Positions 10,602-24,108 of a stretch of 45,133 nt of DNA are shown here, one piece after another (the first letter of the stretch is position 1; every line of letters starts with the position of its first letter). The notes beneath the pieces were generated by a model. It ran no database searches. It was not told the origin of the DNA and was given only the letters and a program-made list of their open reading frames with translations. The stretch is from the NCBI GenBank assembly GCA_003254885.1, contig QANT01008477.1, forward strand, positions 1 to 45,133. Direction: 5' to 3'. The translations under genes and the position numbers were made by a program. The DNA is from Purshia tridentata. Taxonomy: Eukaryota; Streptophyta; Magnoliopsida; Rosales; Rosaceae.

Positions 10602-11314
10602 GCTTAGTTTGGTATTGTAGTGAGAAAAAACTGCAGTAAAGTAATACAGCAGTGAAGTAAAACAACTGTGAAGTAATGTCAGCCGAGTGTTTGGTAAACT
10701 ATATTTTTAAAAGTGCTGTGAGTACAAAAGTAGTATAAAGGTGTTTGGTAAATTATAATATAAAACTGCTGTGACCGTTCATAATTACTAAAATGGACAT
10801 GATGCTAAATTTTTTTTGACTTATTTATTTGAAAAAAAAAACATTTTATTAGTTTATAATTTTTGGTCTACAAATTTATATATATTAGCATTAAAATTAT
10901 AGACCACAAAAAAAAATTATTAAAGTATGCATATTATTTTTGTAAGAATATTTTAATTTTAATGGTACAAATAAAATATCATAATTAGTAATATCAATAT
11001 AAAATAGCCATATTAAAAGTATATCCATCATCACATACATTATACATATATATTATAGTTAAAAAAAGAGGATAATAGTTGTTATTTTATTAAAAAATAG
11101 ACCTATCTAACCCGTTTTTATTTAAACCGGTGTTTTATCACTCACTACAGTTTTGAAAAGCAGGTTTCAAACTGTAGTGAATATCTGTAGTGAGTGACTT
11201 CAAATAGTCACTCACTACAGTTTTTAAATTTTTACCAAACACCAAAACTGTTGTGAGTGACCTAAAATTGTCACTCACAACAGTTTTTGGGTCTCCCACT
11301 ACAATCCCAAACGC
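10602..11314. mobile_element. MITE-like inverted-repeat element, about 0.7 kb
   Basis: The left end GCTTAGTTTGGTATTGTAGTG is mirrored by the right end, whose reverse complement is GCGTTTGGGATTGTAGTGG. Inside both ends, repeats of a CACTCACTACAGTTTT type recur, especially at 11140-11290. The terminal motif is reminiscent of hAT-type MITEs, but no certain target-site duplication was found and no transposase is present. Confidence 0.55.
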
Positions 11315-12770
11315 ATATATTTGAAGATGTGTTTCAAACTAATTTACATAATCTTGGGTTGTGTGAAAAATTGTTTCAAACAATATTTGAGTCACTCTTT
11401 GGAGGTACCTCAAGGTTATTTCACCCTCTAAAATCATAATTTCGGCAATGTTGGCGCATAATCAGAACCGTTCACTTTTTAGATCGCATATTATAGATTA
11501 TCTCTGCAAAAAATTAATTCAATCGCAAATCGTTTAGTTATATAATTGTTGTCAATTAAATAAAAAAAATCAACAATTTGATTAAAAAATCACTTTTTAA
11601 TCGAAAACTATTTATTTTTCTATATAATCAATAACATTTATATAACTAAGAGATTTCTGATTGATTTGATTTTTCGCATAAATATCTTGAAGGAGCACGG
11701 CCAATTTGAAGACTGTTGCCAATCCCTCTATGCGTAAAAAAGCATCCTCAACAAACTACTAGTGAAAGTACTCCATAAGTAGACTATAAAATTTTAGCTA
11801 TAATTATGCGGGCCCTTGAAAATATTTGTTTACAACACTTATTGTATCTATGATAGAAACATAAGCTTCTACCAAAATGACCTTAATAACATGCTTTCTC
11901 TTGTTTTAAGACCTCTTCAAATCCCAATTTCTTAGTTTGACATACTATACCCCTTAATAACATACTAACGTAATACAATCAATCAAAATAATATGTATAC
12001 AATTAAATCAAACGATAAAATCAATATTTAAGAACTAGGTATTACACTTTGGTCAAAAAGAAAAGAAAAAAAGAACTAGGTATTACACAAAGAGTCATAG
12101 ACAATTGGTTGTGATGATTAATTTTTGTAAAACCTAATATTCCAAACATGAACATTTTAACATGTTTATAATAAATAAAATCTAATTGTAGATATCTAGA
12201 ATTCTAGAGAAACACATAATATTTTTATAATAGTCAAGTTTTTAATAGTCAAATAATATACAGTCCTTACAGGATAAGAGATTATTTGTTTGGAGTCGAA
12301 GGTTTAACGTGTTTTAATCATTAACAAAATGCGTTTGTAACTAATGGCATCAAAAATTTTATTTGTTATAGGAATTTTAGATTTTTATCAAATAACATGT
12401 AGTTTAGAATTTTATGTTTACAATTATATTATTGTGTATATGTTAATAATAAACTATAATACAGATGAACTTTGATTTTCATTTCGTGTATTTTTCGTTA
12501 GTTTTTATCAAATTTTCCTTTCATAACACAAATGCAACTACTAGATGATATTACCAAAATATTTTTTCCAAAGCAAAATAGTAAAAAAGCACAATAAGGT
12601 CGAGTACTGCAATCGAACTCTCTAGCAGCTGAACTAGTCCAATTTGACCACCATCAGCAAATTACAAATATGCTAAAAATAGAACGATAAAAGCATTAAA
12701 GTCTCAGCTGACAAAAGGCAGATTTCACATTGCAATAAAAACCGACATTATTATATTATAATTTATAAGG
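11315..12770. other. Gene-free AT-rich intergenic region
   Basis: About 1.45 kb between the MITE-like element and the LACS7 upstream duplication. No open frame of credible coding quality, RNA gene or clear repeat was recognised on either strand. Confidence 0.5.
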
Positions 12771-13101
12771 ATATTACAATATTACGTACTTATCTTTTGC
12801 CTTTCTATAACTGCAAAATATTCTGATTTTTGTCATATGTATCTTTAATTCTTCATCACCATCGTTGGAAGGCGTGCCCGTATTTTCTTTTTCTTTTTCT
12901 CTCGGTTCATTTCATTCCCGGGAAATAAACCAAAATATTACAATATTACGTACTTATCTTTTGCCTTTCCATAACTGTAAAATATTCTGATTTTTGTCAT
13001 ACATTGTATCTTTAATTCTTCATCACCATCGTTGGAAGGCGTGCCCGTATTTTCTTTTTCTTTTCCTCTCGGTTCATTTCATTCCCGGGAAATAAACCAA
13101 A
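12771..13101. repeat. 164-bp tandem duplication just upstream of LACS7
   Basis: The segment starting ATATTACAATATTACGTACT at 12771 repeats at 12935. Both copies run through TCATCACCATCGTTGGAAGG and a TTTTCTTT-rich stretch to ATTCCCGGGAAATAAACCAA. The copies are nearly identical, differing by a few bases and a small insertion, so the event is recent. The second copy ends about 64 bases before the LACS7 start codon, so promoter or 5' leader sequence is doubled. Confidence 0.9.
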
Positions 13102-13164
13102 TCTCAACTACTCATCACATCGCACAGCTCACGACACCAAGCAAACTTCACGCGCTCATATCCT

Positions 13165-16100
13165 ATGGATTCAACACCGGCAGCTCAACGCCGCTTGAAA
13201 GCCATTCAAGGCCACCTCCTCGCCGACGCCGGCGGCGACTCTCACTCACTTCTCCGACCAAACGAAACCGCCGGCGAGTTCTTTTCCGGTGCTCTCTCTC
13301 TCTCTCTCTCTGTCTGTGTCTCTTTTTTCAGCTCTTTTTTTGGTTTGTGGATAGCATAGAGTGCATGTGGAAGCTCAAGCTTCTTTGTATAGAAAGTTAC
13401 ACGTCCAATTTGAGGGCTTAGTGGCGTCGTAGAAAAAGTTGGGGCTCCTTTTTGGTGGTGGACCTGGATTTCTCAGTTCATTATTGGCCGTAGATTTCAT
13501 CGTGTTTCAATCTTGAGGGCCTTCAGCGGTGTACATACTAAAAGTACACTACTTTTTGTCTTCTTAAAAATAATGAGAATCAGAATAATTCTTTTTTTTT
13601 TTTGGTCGAAATAATTCTTATTCACTGTTTTTTTTATTGTTGTTATTCCTGGTCGATATGTTGGCTTGTCTATTCTTTAATCTTGATCATCCTTTTAAGA
13701 TGTTACTCTTCGATTGTTGTCTTAGTAAAGGGTGCTGCTAAGACTGTTACGGTTGATTCCGATACTGTTCTTGAGGTAAAAAAGGAAGAACGATTTTATG
13801 AGGATTTAAGGATTTGGATTCAAAATTTTATTGTAAATTTTTTCTCAGTCTTTTCAACTTTTAGTTCTATACTTTTATGTTGTTTTTGGCATTCATGAAT
13901 TTGATTATTTAGGGAGTATTTCAAAAACTCAAGAAAAAGTTTGTCACTTCACGAATTTAATTTTTGAAATATACAGTTTTTTTCCCCTGATATCCACAAT
14001 AAAAAGTATCAGACATTTTATTTTATGTTTTTATAATGTTTTATGCAAACAAAATTTTAAATGAATAGTCAAATCCAAATCCCTCATTTCAAGTCCACAA
14101 TACCAAAGCAAGCGTGGTTCTTGATTGCATTTGATAGTTCTGTTCTTACGTAAGTACATAGACGCTTCTTGGACAGAGATTTTGTTCCTTTTAATTTTTC
14201 TTTTAGGACTTGGTATTTACTTTTGCTTTTCAAAAAAAAAAAAAAAAAAAAGCTTTTATCTGGAATTTGTGTCTGATTGTACTTTAGGTATAGCATATAA
14301 AATTAGGATTCTGCAGTTATTTTTTTCTTTAGTGGGGTTCAATCAATCGGACCCAAGAGGTACTTTGAATAGAATTATGATACCAGGGAATGTCCTATGG
14401 TTATGCTTTATATATGGAAACTATACAAAATTATTAGAAGTCAGAACCAATGAATCAGCTAATATCATTGAAAGGAAAGACTAGAGTATGGAAAATGGCA
14501 AAATATATGTGGGACTTCATCATTTTGTTGTTGCACTGGTCTGAATTCTGCGAAACTTGGCTTCTTATGTCTTTCGATCCCCCAAACATATGTAAGATTT
14601 TACAAACCAATCAAATTTCATGGCAACTAATCTTTGTTCTTTCTGGGGTCTTGAATGTTTGGGGCTTGATTTTTGATGACGAAAAAAATAATTAGCTTCT
14701 AACATTCGTTTTCATTTCTCTCTCTCTCTGTCTGTCTCTCTCTCTGTTTCTCTGCCTCTCTGTCTCTGTCTCTGCCTTTCTGTCTTTCTTTTTTCACTCC
14801 TCTCTCTGTTATGAGGAAAGTGGACTTATCTAGCTGATCAAGGATAGTTGAAGATTTTCAATATAGAATTATATAAAAATTTGTATCAGTAAAAACGAAG
14901 AGGACTACCGTGAGGAGGTGGAATATTATACAAGTATAATTATAATACTTACTAAACTAAACCTTTCTGCGCTCACCCACATTTTTTTCTTTTATTTTTA
15001 AATTGTCATTTCTTTGTTTTCTTTTCTTATGTTTTAAATTTTGCAGTTATCTTCTTATGTTTTCTTCTTATGTTATGTTATGTTATGTTGTGTTTTGTCC
15101 TCTTGTTCCTCTTGTTTGGTCTCTTTTACATTATGTGCTTAATTGTGAACAACTTTTGCTGTTGACATTACCATGTTGTATGGAATATGTCGCTGTGTGA
15201 ATCCTCTCTTGTGAGATAACACTTAAGACTTTGAAAGGGGTACTGGATACTGTTGCACAAAAGATATTTTGAAAAATAAATTTCTGAGCTGAATTTAGGG
15301 TTTTCAAGTTGGATAGGAAATGAAGATTTGTTTCTTTGTAATGGATTACAGACTGAACAAAAACAGCTTAACAAATATGATTAGCAATCTCTTCTAAAAA
15401 TGTTCAACTTATTTGGTAAAGTACATATATTAATATCAGAAATGTTAGCATTAAATTCTTAACAGAGCAAGGGTACAGTGTGGTGCTTCCAGAGAAATTA
15501 CAGACAGGAAAGTGGAATGTATACAGGTAGGCATGTCCCTTTTTCTTGTATGTGCTGCTTCTGAAAGTCCCTTTTTCTTGTATGTGCTTCTTCTGAAAAT
15601 CCCTTTGGCTATTCTTGAGAGAACATTTTTTATTTTCTGGTGGTAGATCTGCGCGTTCTCCATTGAAGCTTGTTAGTAGATTCCCTGATCATCCTGACAT
15701 TGGTACACTGCATGATAATTTTGTGTGAGTGTCACCCTAATGTTTGCCAAACTTACATTCAAGTACCATAATTTCCCAACAAATAACATGTATTCATATG
15801 ACTAACCACTGCTGTATTTAGTTCGTCTGAAATTTGCTAAATGGGTCCATCTAACTTTGTGAATTTTAGGCACTCAGTTGATACTTTCAGAGATTACAAA
15901 TATTTGGGAACACGAATTCGGGTTGATGGAACAGTTGGAGAGTAAGTTTCCTTTTATAAAAATTGAGTTCTCAAATTCTTGTGGAGACCTCACCTGTTTG
16001 CATTCATTTTTCTTCCTTTAAGATACAAGTGGATGACATATGGAGAAGCAGGTACTGCTCGGTCAGCAATAGGTTCTGGCCTAATATATTATGGGATACC

Positions 16101-19100
16101 AAAGGTGAATTTCACTAATAATTCTAATGCTTAATATTCTTATTTACCATTATATGCTCTTTTGTCATTGAACTTCATCTTTGTAATTAGTTCCTTGAAA
16201 AATCATATATTTTGTAAGTACTGAATGGAAGTTCTGGTGCTGTTGATCTCAAGCTCTTTTTTCTTTTATTTTTTTGAATACAGGGATCTAGCATTGGGTT
16301 GTATTTTATTAACAGGCCTGAGTGGCTCATTGTTGATCATGCCTGCTCTGCGTATTCTTACATATCAGTTCCTTTATATGACACTCTAGGTTTGTACTAC
16401 TTTTCTCAAATTTCTTCCATCTTGTTGTCTTCAGATGTTACAGTTAAATATTGTATTCTTTGCAGGTCCAGATGCTGTCAAGTACATTGTAAATCATGCT
16501 GTTGTACAAGTTATATTTTGTGTGCCTCAAACATTGAACAGTGTGAGTTTAAGTTATTCTCTATTCAGTATTCAGGGTGCTCTATTACTTAAATAATGTC
16601 TTCTTGAGTTATAATAAACTTCCTGCAACTTTTTTCTTTTAGTTTTGTATCTGAAGCATTTAATGGCAAAAATAAAGAAACTGATAATTAGGTCTTGTTT
16701 CTTTTTTTTCTGTAAATATTTTTATTGGGATGTATATGGGATAAACAATAACCTATACATCATTGTGTCATGGCTATCACAAAATGTTTTGAGTAAAATT
16801 TTATCATGATGAATTGCTTAGTTTGAAATCATGGAATATAAACCTGTTGTAAGTTCAAATATTAAATAATTATATATAATGACAGGAGAAACATGGTCTG
16901 CATAACTTTTTTTAAGTTATGTGAAAACGAAAAGGAAGAGATAAGAAGAGAAAGAAAAATCAAAATAAAAGAAAGTTAACCAGAAACTTAATTGTTAAAT
17001 CATAAACAATTACAATATCAATCTAGCTTGACAATATGTTTAAATATCGACTTCTTTCACCTTGGCATTTAGCTCATGTTTTAGTGTATTATTTTTCACT
17101 GTTTCAGTGACATCTTTTTAAGGCCTTTTGCCTTGTGGTTTTGATATAAGTTGAATAATGTAATTGCTCTTTTTGCTAGTAGTAAATCATAAATTACTGC
17201 ACATTTATATCCATATTGAGGATCAAGTTCCACATTTTTATATTATATCTCCAAATTTCCTTCAGTAACATTTCTTTTCATTTGGAATTGCAGTTGTTGA
17301 GCTTCTTGTCAGATATTCCAACAGTACGCCTGATTGTGGTATGAGAGTATGCCTCAGTTTTAAATGAATCTTTGAATTACTGAGTGTTGATAGTGATATT
17401 GACTTTGCACCTTTTTATATATCTTTTGAAGTAATGTTTTAATTTTCTTTCACTATTATACAGGTTGTTGGAGGAATAGATGACCAAATGCCATCCCTAC
17501 CATCATCAACTGGAGTAAAGGTTGTAACATATTCAAGATTGCTTAATCAGGTAATTCTTTTCTTTCCCCTACGAATCCAACAAATTCTTGAAAACTCTTG
17601 GGAGATCATTTGAACGATCTTAAGGAATGCATAAAGGGATTTCTCTATTAAAATTAAAATAAAGATAACCCACTCAGGAATGCTAAAGGAACTTGCAGTT
17701 GCACACCCATAGCATAAACACTCCTGAATAGCCATTTTTTCATGGCTACACACGAGACATTTCTCTGTATTACAACTTGTCCTTGAAAATGATGCAGAGT
17801 TTTCCCTTACATGTGATTGTTAAGGTTTCCTCCGCACATAAAAGTCTGTGGTCTAGTATTTGTCCTCTAATGCAGAGTCCTTCACACAGATAGTAAGCAT
17901 GAACTTTTTCGTTTTCTAACTTTTTTTTCCTTTTAAATCAGCTGTTTTCATCTGCACATGTAGCTACATGGACATTATGACTCTTATCATACTTGGATTT
18001 CATAACCATATATGATGATACAATACAAATTTACCTAATTTTGAAACATTTTTGAGTAATGTGCTTCTTATTTGTTATATTCTTTTAGGGCCGCAGTAGC
18101 CTTCAGCCTTTTTGCCCTCCAAAACCAGATGATGTTGCAACAATTTGCTACACCAGCGGTACAACTGGCACCCCAAAGGTATAAGCCTATGAACTTTTTG
18201 CTTTCTGATGAAGTTAGTGGAAAATGTTTGACTGCTATATTTGCACATATATCTTTGACGTCTCCTTTTGTAACCCAATATATCATAACAATTACGTTGT
18301 TCCCAAAAATAAACTTTGGCCAGGGAGCTGTCTTGAATCACGCAAACTTGATTGCAAATGTTGCTGGGGCCAGTCTTGCTGTCAAATTCTACCCCTCTGA
18401 CATGTGAGTATCGTGGTTTTGTCTTCTGCTTAGTATAGAGTAGTTAATTGCAGGTTTTGTTCTGATGTTCATACAGAAGAACTGCTTTGTATCTCTGCTA
18501 AACTTACCCTTATATTTTTCCAGTTACATATCTTATCTTCCTTTGGCACACATTTATGAACGGGCTAACCAGGTCATGACAGTATATTATGGGGTTGCCG
18601 TTGGATTCTACCAAGGGGTATGAAACTGGTTTCAAGCATTTTTCTTTCAAATTTTTTCCTCCCATATCTTGAATCTCTGATAGATTTGTTCGCCCACACC
18701 ACAAAAAAAATGTCCCTTTGTTAAAGAATTTAATTCACCGTGACATGCATATATTTTTATTCTTTTTTTTCCTTTTTCTAGCCACTGTAATTTTCTTGAT
18801 GCAATGCAATATATGCCACTCTAGAATCAATATATCTGTGAACAATTAGTCTTAAGTTTACAGAAGAGGTAAATGCCTGATGGTCTAGTAAATTGTTCTC
18901 AGTTATACTGGTTGCAATCTTTTGAAACTTTTAATAGAAAAGATTGATTCTTCGAATGATACCTATCCTATTTGTAAGTAAGTTAATATTTTATTCTCTC
19001 AATGGGGAAGAAATCATATAAATAATCATAAGATATACAAAAATGAGTAAGTATACAATGAACGCCTAATTCTATGGCACGATATAAGCTACAATGTATT

Positions 19101-22100
19101 TGATTGAATCACTAAATTGATGGTTAATATAATGGAATTTCAATGTGTCTGATTTAATTTTCTTGATGCAATTATGCCATAACACTACTCCAGAATCTAT
19201 CTATATGTGAAAAGTTAGTCTGCAGTTTAAAGGGTAAATGCATGGTTATGTATTAAATTGTTTTCAATTGCACTGGTTGCAAGCTTTTGAAACTTTTACT
19301 GGAAAAGACGATTCTTCTAATGATGCCTATCCTATCTGATTGAATTGCAATTTTGATTGTAAAAGTCAAATCGATCTAAACCTATTTTGTTTCCATTAAT
19401 GCTTTTAAAACTGTAGACTTACCTGTTGTATGTAGATGTAGAGTGGCTGAAGTATTTATATATTTAGAAACTCCAAAGAGAAAGATTATGTCTTCTGAGA
19501 CAAGCCTTACGGGATTTATTTAATTGTTGTATGCAGGATAATATGAAATTAATGGACGATATGGCTGCTCTAAGACCCACTATCTTCTGCAGTGTTCCTA
19601 GGCTGTATAACAGAATATATGCTGGGTAAAATTATTTTCAGCAGCTTATGTTATTTTTCATCTAAAAGCACCAAATATATTCATTCATTAAGTCAGATGC
19701 CCTGTTTGTTCAGTATTACAAATGCTGTAAAGACATCCGGTGTGCTGAGGGAGAGGCTATTTAATGCTGCTTACAATGCTAAGAAGCAAGCATTATTAAG
19801 TGGTAAAGTAAATAATTAAGTAGATCTTTGTTGCATTTTTAACATGAGATTCTGTCTTGACTGTTCAGGTTGTCTTTGCTTAACCTGTGAAACTTATTTT
19901 TGCCTACTTAACAAAATCATATGAATTTTAAGATGTAAAGGCAGGATGAATTAAATAGTAAAGGTTTTAAGATGTAAAATCAAGTGCATTCACTTTGTAG
20001 TAGTTTTAGGTGCTACCTTCAACCAGAAAATGTACCGTGTTTATTTTGATATAATGCAAGACTAGAATTAGGGAACATAGGAAAAAAGGAAATTACAAGT
20101 GAACAAGGTGATGTTCTATATTTATGAGGTAGAAATATTGCAGTTTGAGACTCAAATGTTTGTGCATCAGATCTTGTTAGACTTTCTATTAGGCCGGCAA
20201 GGGATGGATCCCCTCTGTTTTTTGATTATCAATTATTGTAAAACTATTTTGTATTATGTGATTTTCACTATTACTTATTTATTGGGTGTATATGTTGGAA
20301 TGTTATAGGCAAAAATCCATCTCCCATGTGGGACAGATTGGTATTCAATAAGATAAAGGCTAAGCTAGGCGGACGAGTTCGTTTTATGGCTTCAGGTGCT
20401 TCTCCCTTGTCTCCTGATGTCATGGACTTCTTAAAGATGTAAGTTTTTGGGATTTCTTGGCATATTTAATGCCTAAGAGTCATATATGGTTGGTTCTTTA
20501 TTTTTTCATTTTTATTTGTTAGTTTTTACTGGGCTTATATTTAGTGATGATTGCTTCCCAGCTGTTTTGGTGGTGATGTTAATGAAGGGTATGGAATGAC
20601 CGAGACTTCTTGTGTTATTAGTGCTATGGATGGGGGTGACCACCTATCTGGCCATGTTGGCTCTCCTAATCCAGCTTGTGGTGAGTTATTGACTATGTGA
20701 GTTTCACACACCATTTCCTGGCATCAATTAGGTTGATTTTATGTACTGTAAACCACATTTTTTTGTTCTTTTTTAGTACACATTTTTTGTGTACTTTCCA
20801 CGGAGAATTGGCCTTTAGTTAGCTTAAGAAAAATGTGATTGTGGAAATTCACTGCATAGGTACCATTGCAAGTGTCCTCCAATGAATATTCAGCTCTTTA
20901 GTTAGCTCACAAAATGTGATTATGGAAACTTACAGCATATGCCCAATCGTGCATGACAGCCCAACTAAACTGGGATGTGGATTCTGTTGTGTTTGGCTCA
21001 TCGGAATTTTCTAGAAGGAATAACAAAAGGAAAGTAGCAGTTGGGGTAATTCCTCATGGACTCTGAAAATGCACGAATTCCTGCCCATTGTTCAGGCTGA
21101 AGCTCCTTTTTGCTTGACGATTCTTTTCTATTCTTTAATGTATAAACTCATAAATAGAAAATGACAAGCATCAGAGGGAACTGAGACCTCCCTTGTAACT
21201 CTACTTTTAAATAGGTTCTCCTAACTATACACTAAGTTTGATGTGTGGAGTGGGCTTGCCCTACAACTTGTGGGTTTAAATACAATGGCCCAATCGCGCT
21301 ATAAAACCAACCATCCACGTGAGTTACTAGTCATTAAGCGGATTGGATGACATGATCCAAAGCCCATTATTGGTTGGTTTTGTGTGGCCTAACAGCCTGA
21401 GTTGGTCAAGTCAGATGGGAAATTTCCCAAAACCCAACTCTATCCGTCATTTTGACCTATGTACACTCCAATGTGCATTTATTTTGTGATTGTATGTCTG
21501 TCACATTATTTTGACCGCACTGTTTGGAGATAAGGGTCCTTTGTTGCTGCATAGAGCGTTTGCTTGTGTTTGTGACTTTGAACTAAAACTGTATGTGTTG
21601 AACTGGTTTCATTTGTGACATCAAAGAGTGTAGAAAAGAAGGTTTCTCCATACAATATTTGTCTTACCTTTGCTGCATTCTGCTCTTACCTTAGGCTAAG
21701 ATTTGATTCCATATTTTTGATTTCAGAAATAAAGCTTGTTGATGTACCAGAAATGAACTACACATCTGAGGATCAACCCTATCCTCGTGGTGAAATCTGC
21801 GTCAGGGGTCCTATTATTTTCCAAGGCTATTATAAAGATGAAGTGCAGACGTACTAAACTTACCTTTCTACTGGTTGTTTTAACTGCTATTTATTTGGTC
21901 AGATAATAAATTAGTCTGATACTATAATCATACTGGATAGGAGAGAAGTGATTGATGAAGATGGATGGCTTCATACTGGAGACATTGGGTTGTGGTTACC
22001 TGGAGGTCGTCTAAAAATTATTGACAGGTGAGTCATGCCATCCTAAATCATAGTTCTCAGTTTTATTGGCACTGATTTCAGGGCAAAGGACACAATGTTG

Positions 22101-24108
22101 TGCTTTATATTTTTCAATTGTGATAATGTTCCACATATGGGCGTTGGCCATGTACCTTTATTCTGCAAAGGATAGTCAACCTGATAACTGCTTGATCTTT
22201 GAGGTCCTTTGCTATATGGTAACCTCACACCAGCTTAGAGTGGAAATTTCAACTTGGTAATTGTGTACGGTGTATTGCCAAAGCACAGTTCAAAAGTATT
22301 GGAGTTAGCCCTTCAAATGAAGTATTTTGGACAATTAGTAACAAACATATGCCATAGCATTCGTTTATGATGCCATGGTTTTATGAAAGATATTTGCTAG
22401 GACTTTGCAATTAAAATGCCCTCAGCTTGTGTGCACAGGTGTAAACAATCTTTGGTGGGTCTGTTTATCTATTTATCTCATTTTACTCCTGCTTTTCTTT
22501 AGTTTGAAACTGTTCAGAAAATATACTCGACTTACCCTACATATGGAAAGAGATCATGCACTTGCAGGATTTTTCGTGATTAAGGCATGTTTGTTTCTTT
22601 TGAGCATGTCGATCTTCAGTTTATAACCAGAGGTTTTTGTATACCATGATAGGAAGAAGAACATTTTCAAGTTGGCACAAGGAGAGTACATAGCTCCAGA
22701 GAAAATTGAGAATGTCTATTCCAAGTGCAAGTTTATTGCTCAGTGCTTTGTCCATGGTAATAACTTGGAATTTACAAACTCTCTCTCTCTCTCTCTCATT
22801 TCTGGGTTGCTGACTGCTTATTTGCTGCTACTGTTAGGTGACAGCCTAAATTCTTCTTTGGTGGCAATTGTCTCAGTTGACCAAGATGTGTTGAAAGCAT
22901 GGGCTGCTTCTGAAGGCATTAAGGTGCAGATGCGACATTTCAGTCTTACAAATAAGAATATTAATTTCCATGCTTGATGACTTAGTAAAGTTTGGTTGAC
23001 CTTTTTCACATAGCACGTAGAAAAGTATACGACCTTGCTTTATCTTCAACTAATTGATTATCTTAATAGTTCATGCAATAACTTCTCAAACCCTCAGACA
23101 AATTGGAAGCACTTTAAAGTGCATTAGACCTTTCTTCCCCTGCATATATGCAATGAAATGGTGCCATGTAGGATTACATTGTTGACGAGTAAAGATACAC
23201 TCTCATCAGATATATATCAGGCTGGCTTGGTGAGACTTAATGTAGATGCAATGATCCACTCATGTGGATCTTTGGACTAATATTGTCAACCCATGCTAGT
23301 CAAATGTACTGTATATAGTCTCCAACTAGCATGCTGCATTTTTCTTTATAAATTTTTAGCATTTTTAAGTTGGTTAATGTTCTCTTGCCAAATATCTTAC
23401 ATGCGATGATGTGAGACTGTTAATCTGGACCATACTTTTAAACAAATGTTCCGCCCTGATGAATGACCTAAACAAGATTTCACCTTTGATGAATGGCTTA
23501 GATTAATAGTCTGACAATATAATATGCCAAATAGTTTGGCAAGATAAAATTTTCCTTGTCAGGATTGTGTTTGTTCCCTCATTTATTTCTATGTGTAAGA
23601 AGGGCATGGGCTTTATATTTTGTTTATGATTGTCTACTGATGTGGGGGTACAGTATGATGATTTAGGACAACTATGCAATGACCCAAGAGTAAGGGCAGC
23701 TGTATTGGCTGATATGGATGCTGTTGGCAGAGAAGCTCAGGCAAGTTATTTAAATAAGATTATTCAAGGCCATCTGATTTCTTGCACCTCAATCAGATTT
23801 GTTTGTCCGATTTTTTAATAAATGATTTTATATATTTCGCTTCAGTTAAGAGGTTTTGAATTTGTAAAAGCTGTGACACTGGTGCTTGAACCGTTCACAA
23901 TGGAGAATGGACTGCTCACTCCAACATTTAAGGCAAGTATTCAGTTTCAAACAATTGATAGCAATATGCACGGACAAATTAACATGAAATCTCACTGTCT
24001 TCTTCACTTCAGGTCAAGAGACCTCAAGCAAAGGAGTACTTTGCAAAGGCAATATCCGATATGTATTTGGAGCTCTCTGCTTCTGATCCTGCCCCTTCAA
24101 AACTTTAA
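13165..24108 (+). CDS. LACS7: Peroxisomal long-chain acyl-CoA synthetase, LACS7 type, 697 aa, 23 exons
   Basis: Activates long-chain fatty acids to acyl-CoA with ATP for peroxisomal beta-oxidation. Exons: 13165-13288, 15466-15526, 15647-15724, 15870-15941, 16023-16104, 16284-16389, 16466-16542, 17294-17338, 17464-17550, 18089-18178, 18324-18403, 18524-18617, 19537-19625, 19714-19802, 20309-20438, 20562-20680, 21727-21850, 21941-22027, 22653-22756, 22838-22923, 23654-23740, 23846-23932, 24013-24108. They sum to 2094 nt with frame closing exactly. Residues 10-18 (RLKAIQGHL) fit the PTS2 nonapeptide; the C-terminus SKL is a PTS1. The AMP-binding motif [11 protein letters not shown] is at 265-275, YGMTET at 445-450, GWLHTGD at 524-530, and the C-terminal catalytic-type Lys in LLTPTFK at 666. 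Length agrees with Arabidopsis LACS7 (about 700). Introns 21 and 22 start with GC. LACS6 is the nearest alternative, but from memory it lacks the SKL end. Confidence 0.96.
13289..15465 (+). other. Intron 1 of LACS7 (2.2 kb)
   Basis: The longest intron of the gene. It begins GTGCTCTCTCTC, so a CT microsatellite (about 13292-13312) sits at the splice donor. It also contains an A19-type run near 14231-14249 and a CT-rich stretch at about 14717-14800. Open frames inside (for example 13602-13898 and 14125-14484) look non-coding. First introns of this size can hold expression-enhancing elements, but none is recognised. Confidence 0.7.
18618..19536 (+). repeat. Intron 12 of LACS7 with a diverged internal duplication
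   Basis: About 190 bp at 18785-18975 recur in diverged form at about 19150-19340. Shared landmarks are TTTTCTTGATGCAAT, then ACTGGTTGCAA(T/G)CTTTTGAAAC, and finally a GAT.CCTATCCTAT motif. It is non-coding. Confidence 0.7.
20681..21726 (+). repeat. Intron 16 of LACS7 with a short internal duplication
   Basis: A block of about 45 bp with CTTTAGTTAGCT, AAAATGTGATT and TGGAAA occurs near 20813 and again near 20896. An inverted pair of AAAACCAACCA / TTGGTTGGTTTT lies at about 21303 and 21370. Nothing coding is seen. Confidence 0.5.

Noticed and set aside
13602..13898. 98-codon frame in LACS7 intron 1
   Set aside because: It is hydrophobic because of T-rich DNA, and skipping it joins LACS7 exons 1 and 2 in frame with the family sequence.
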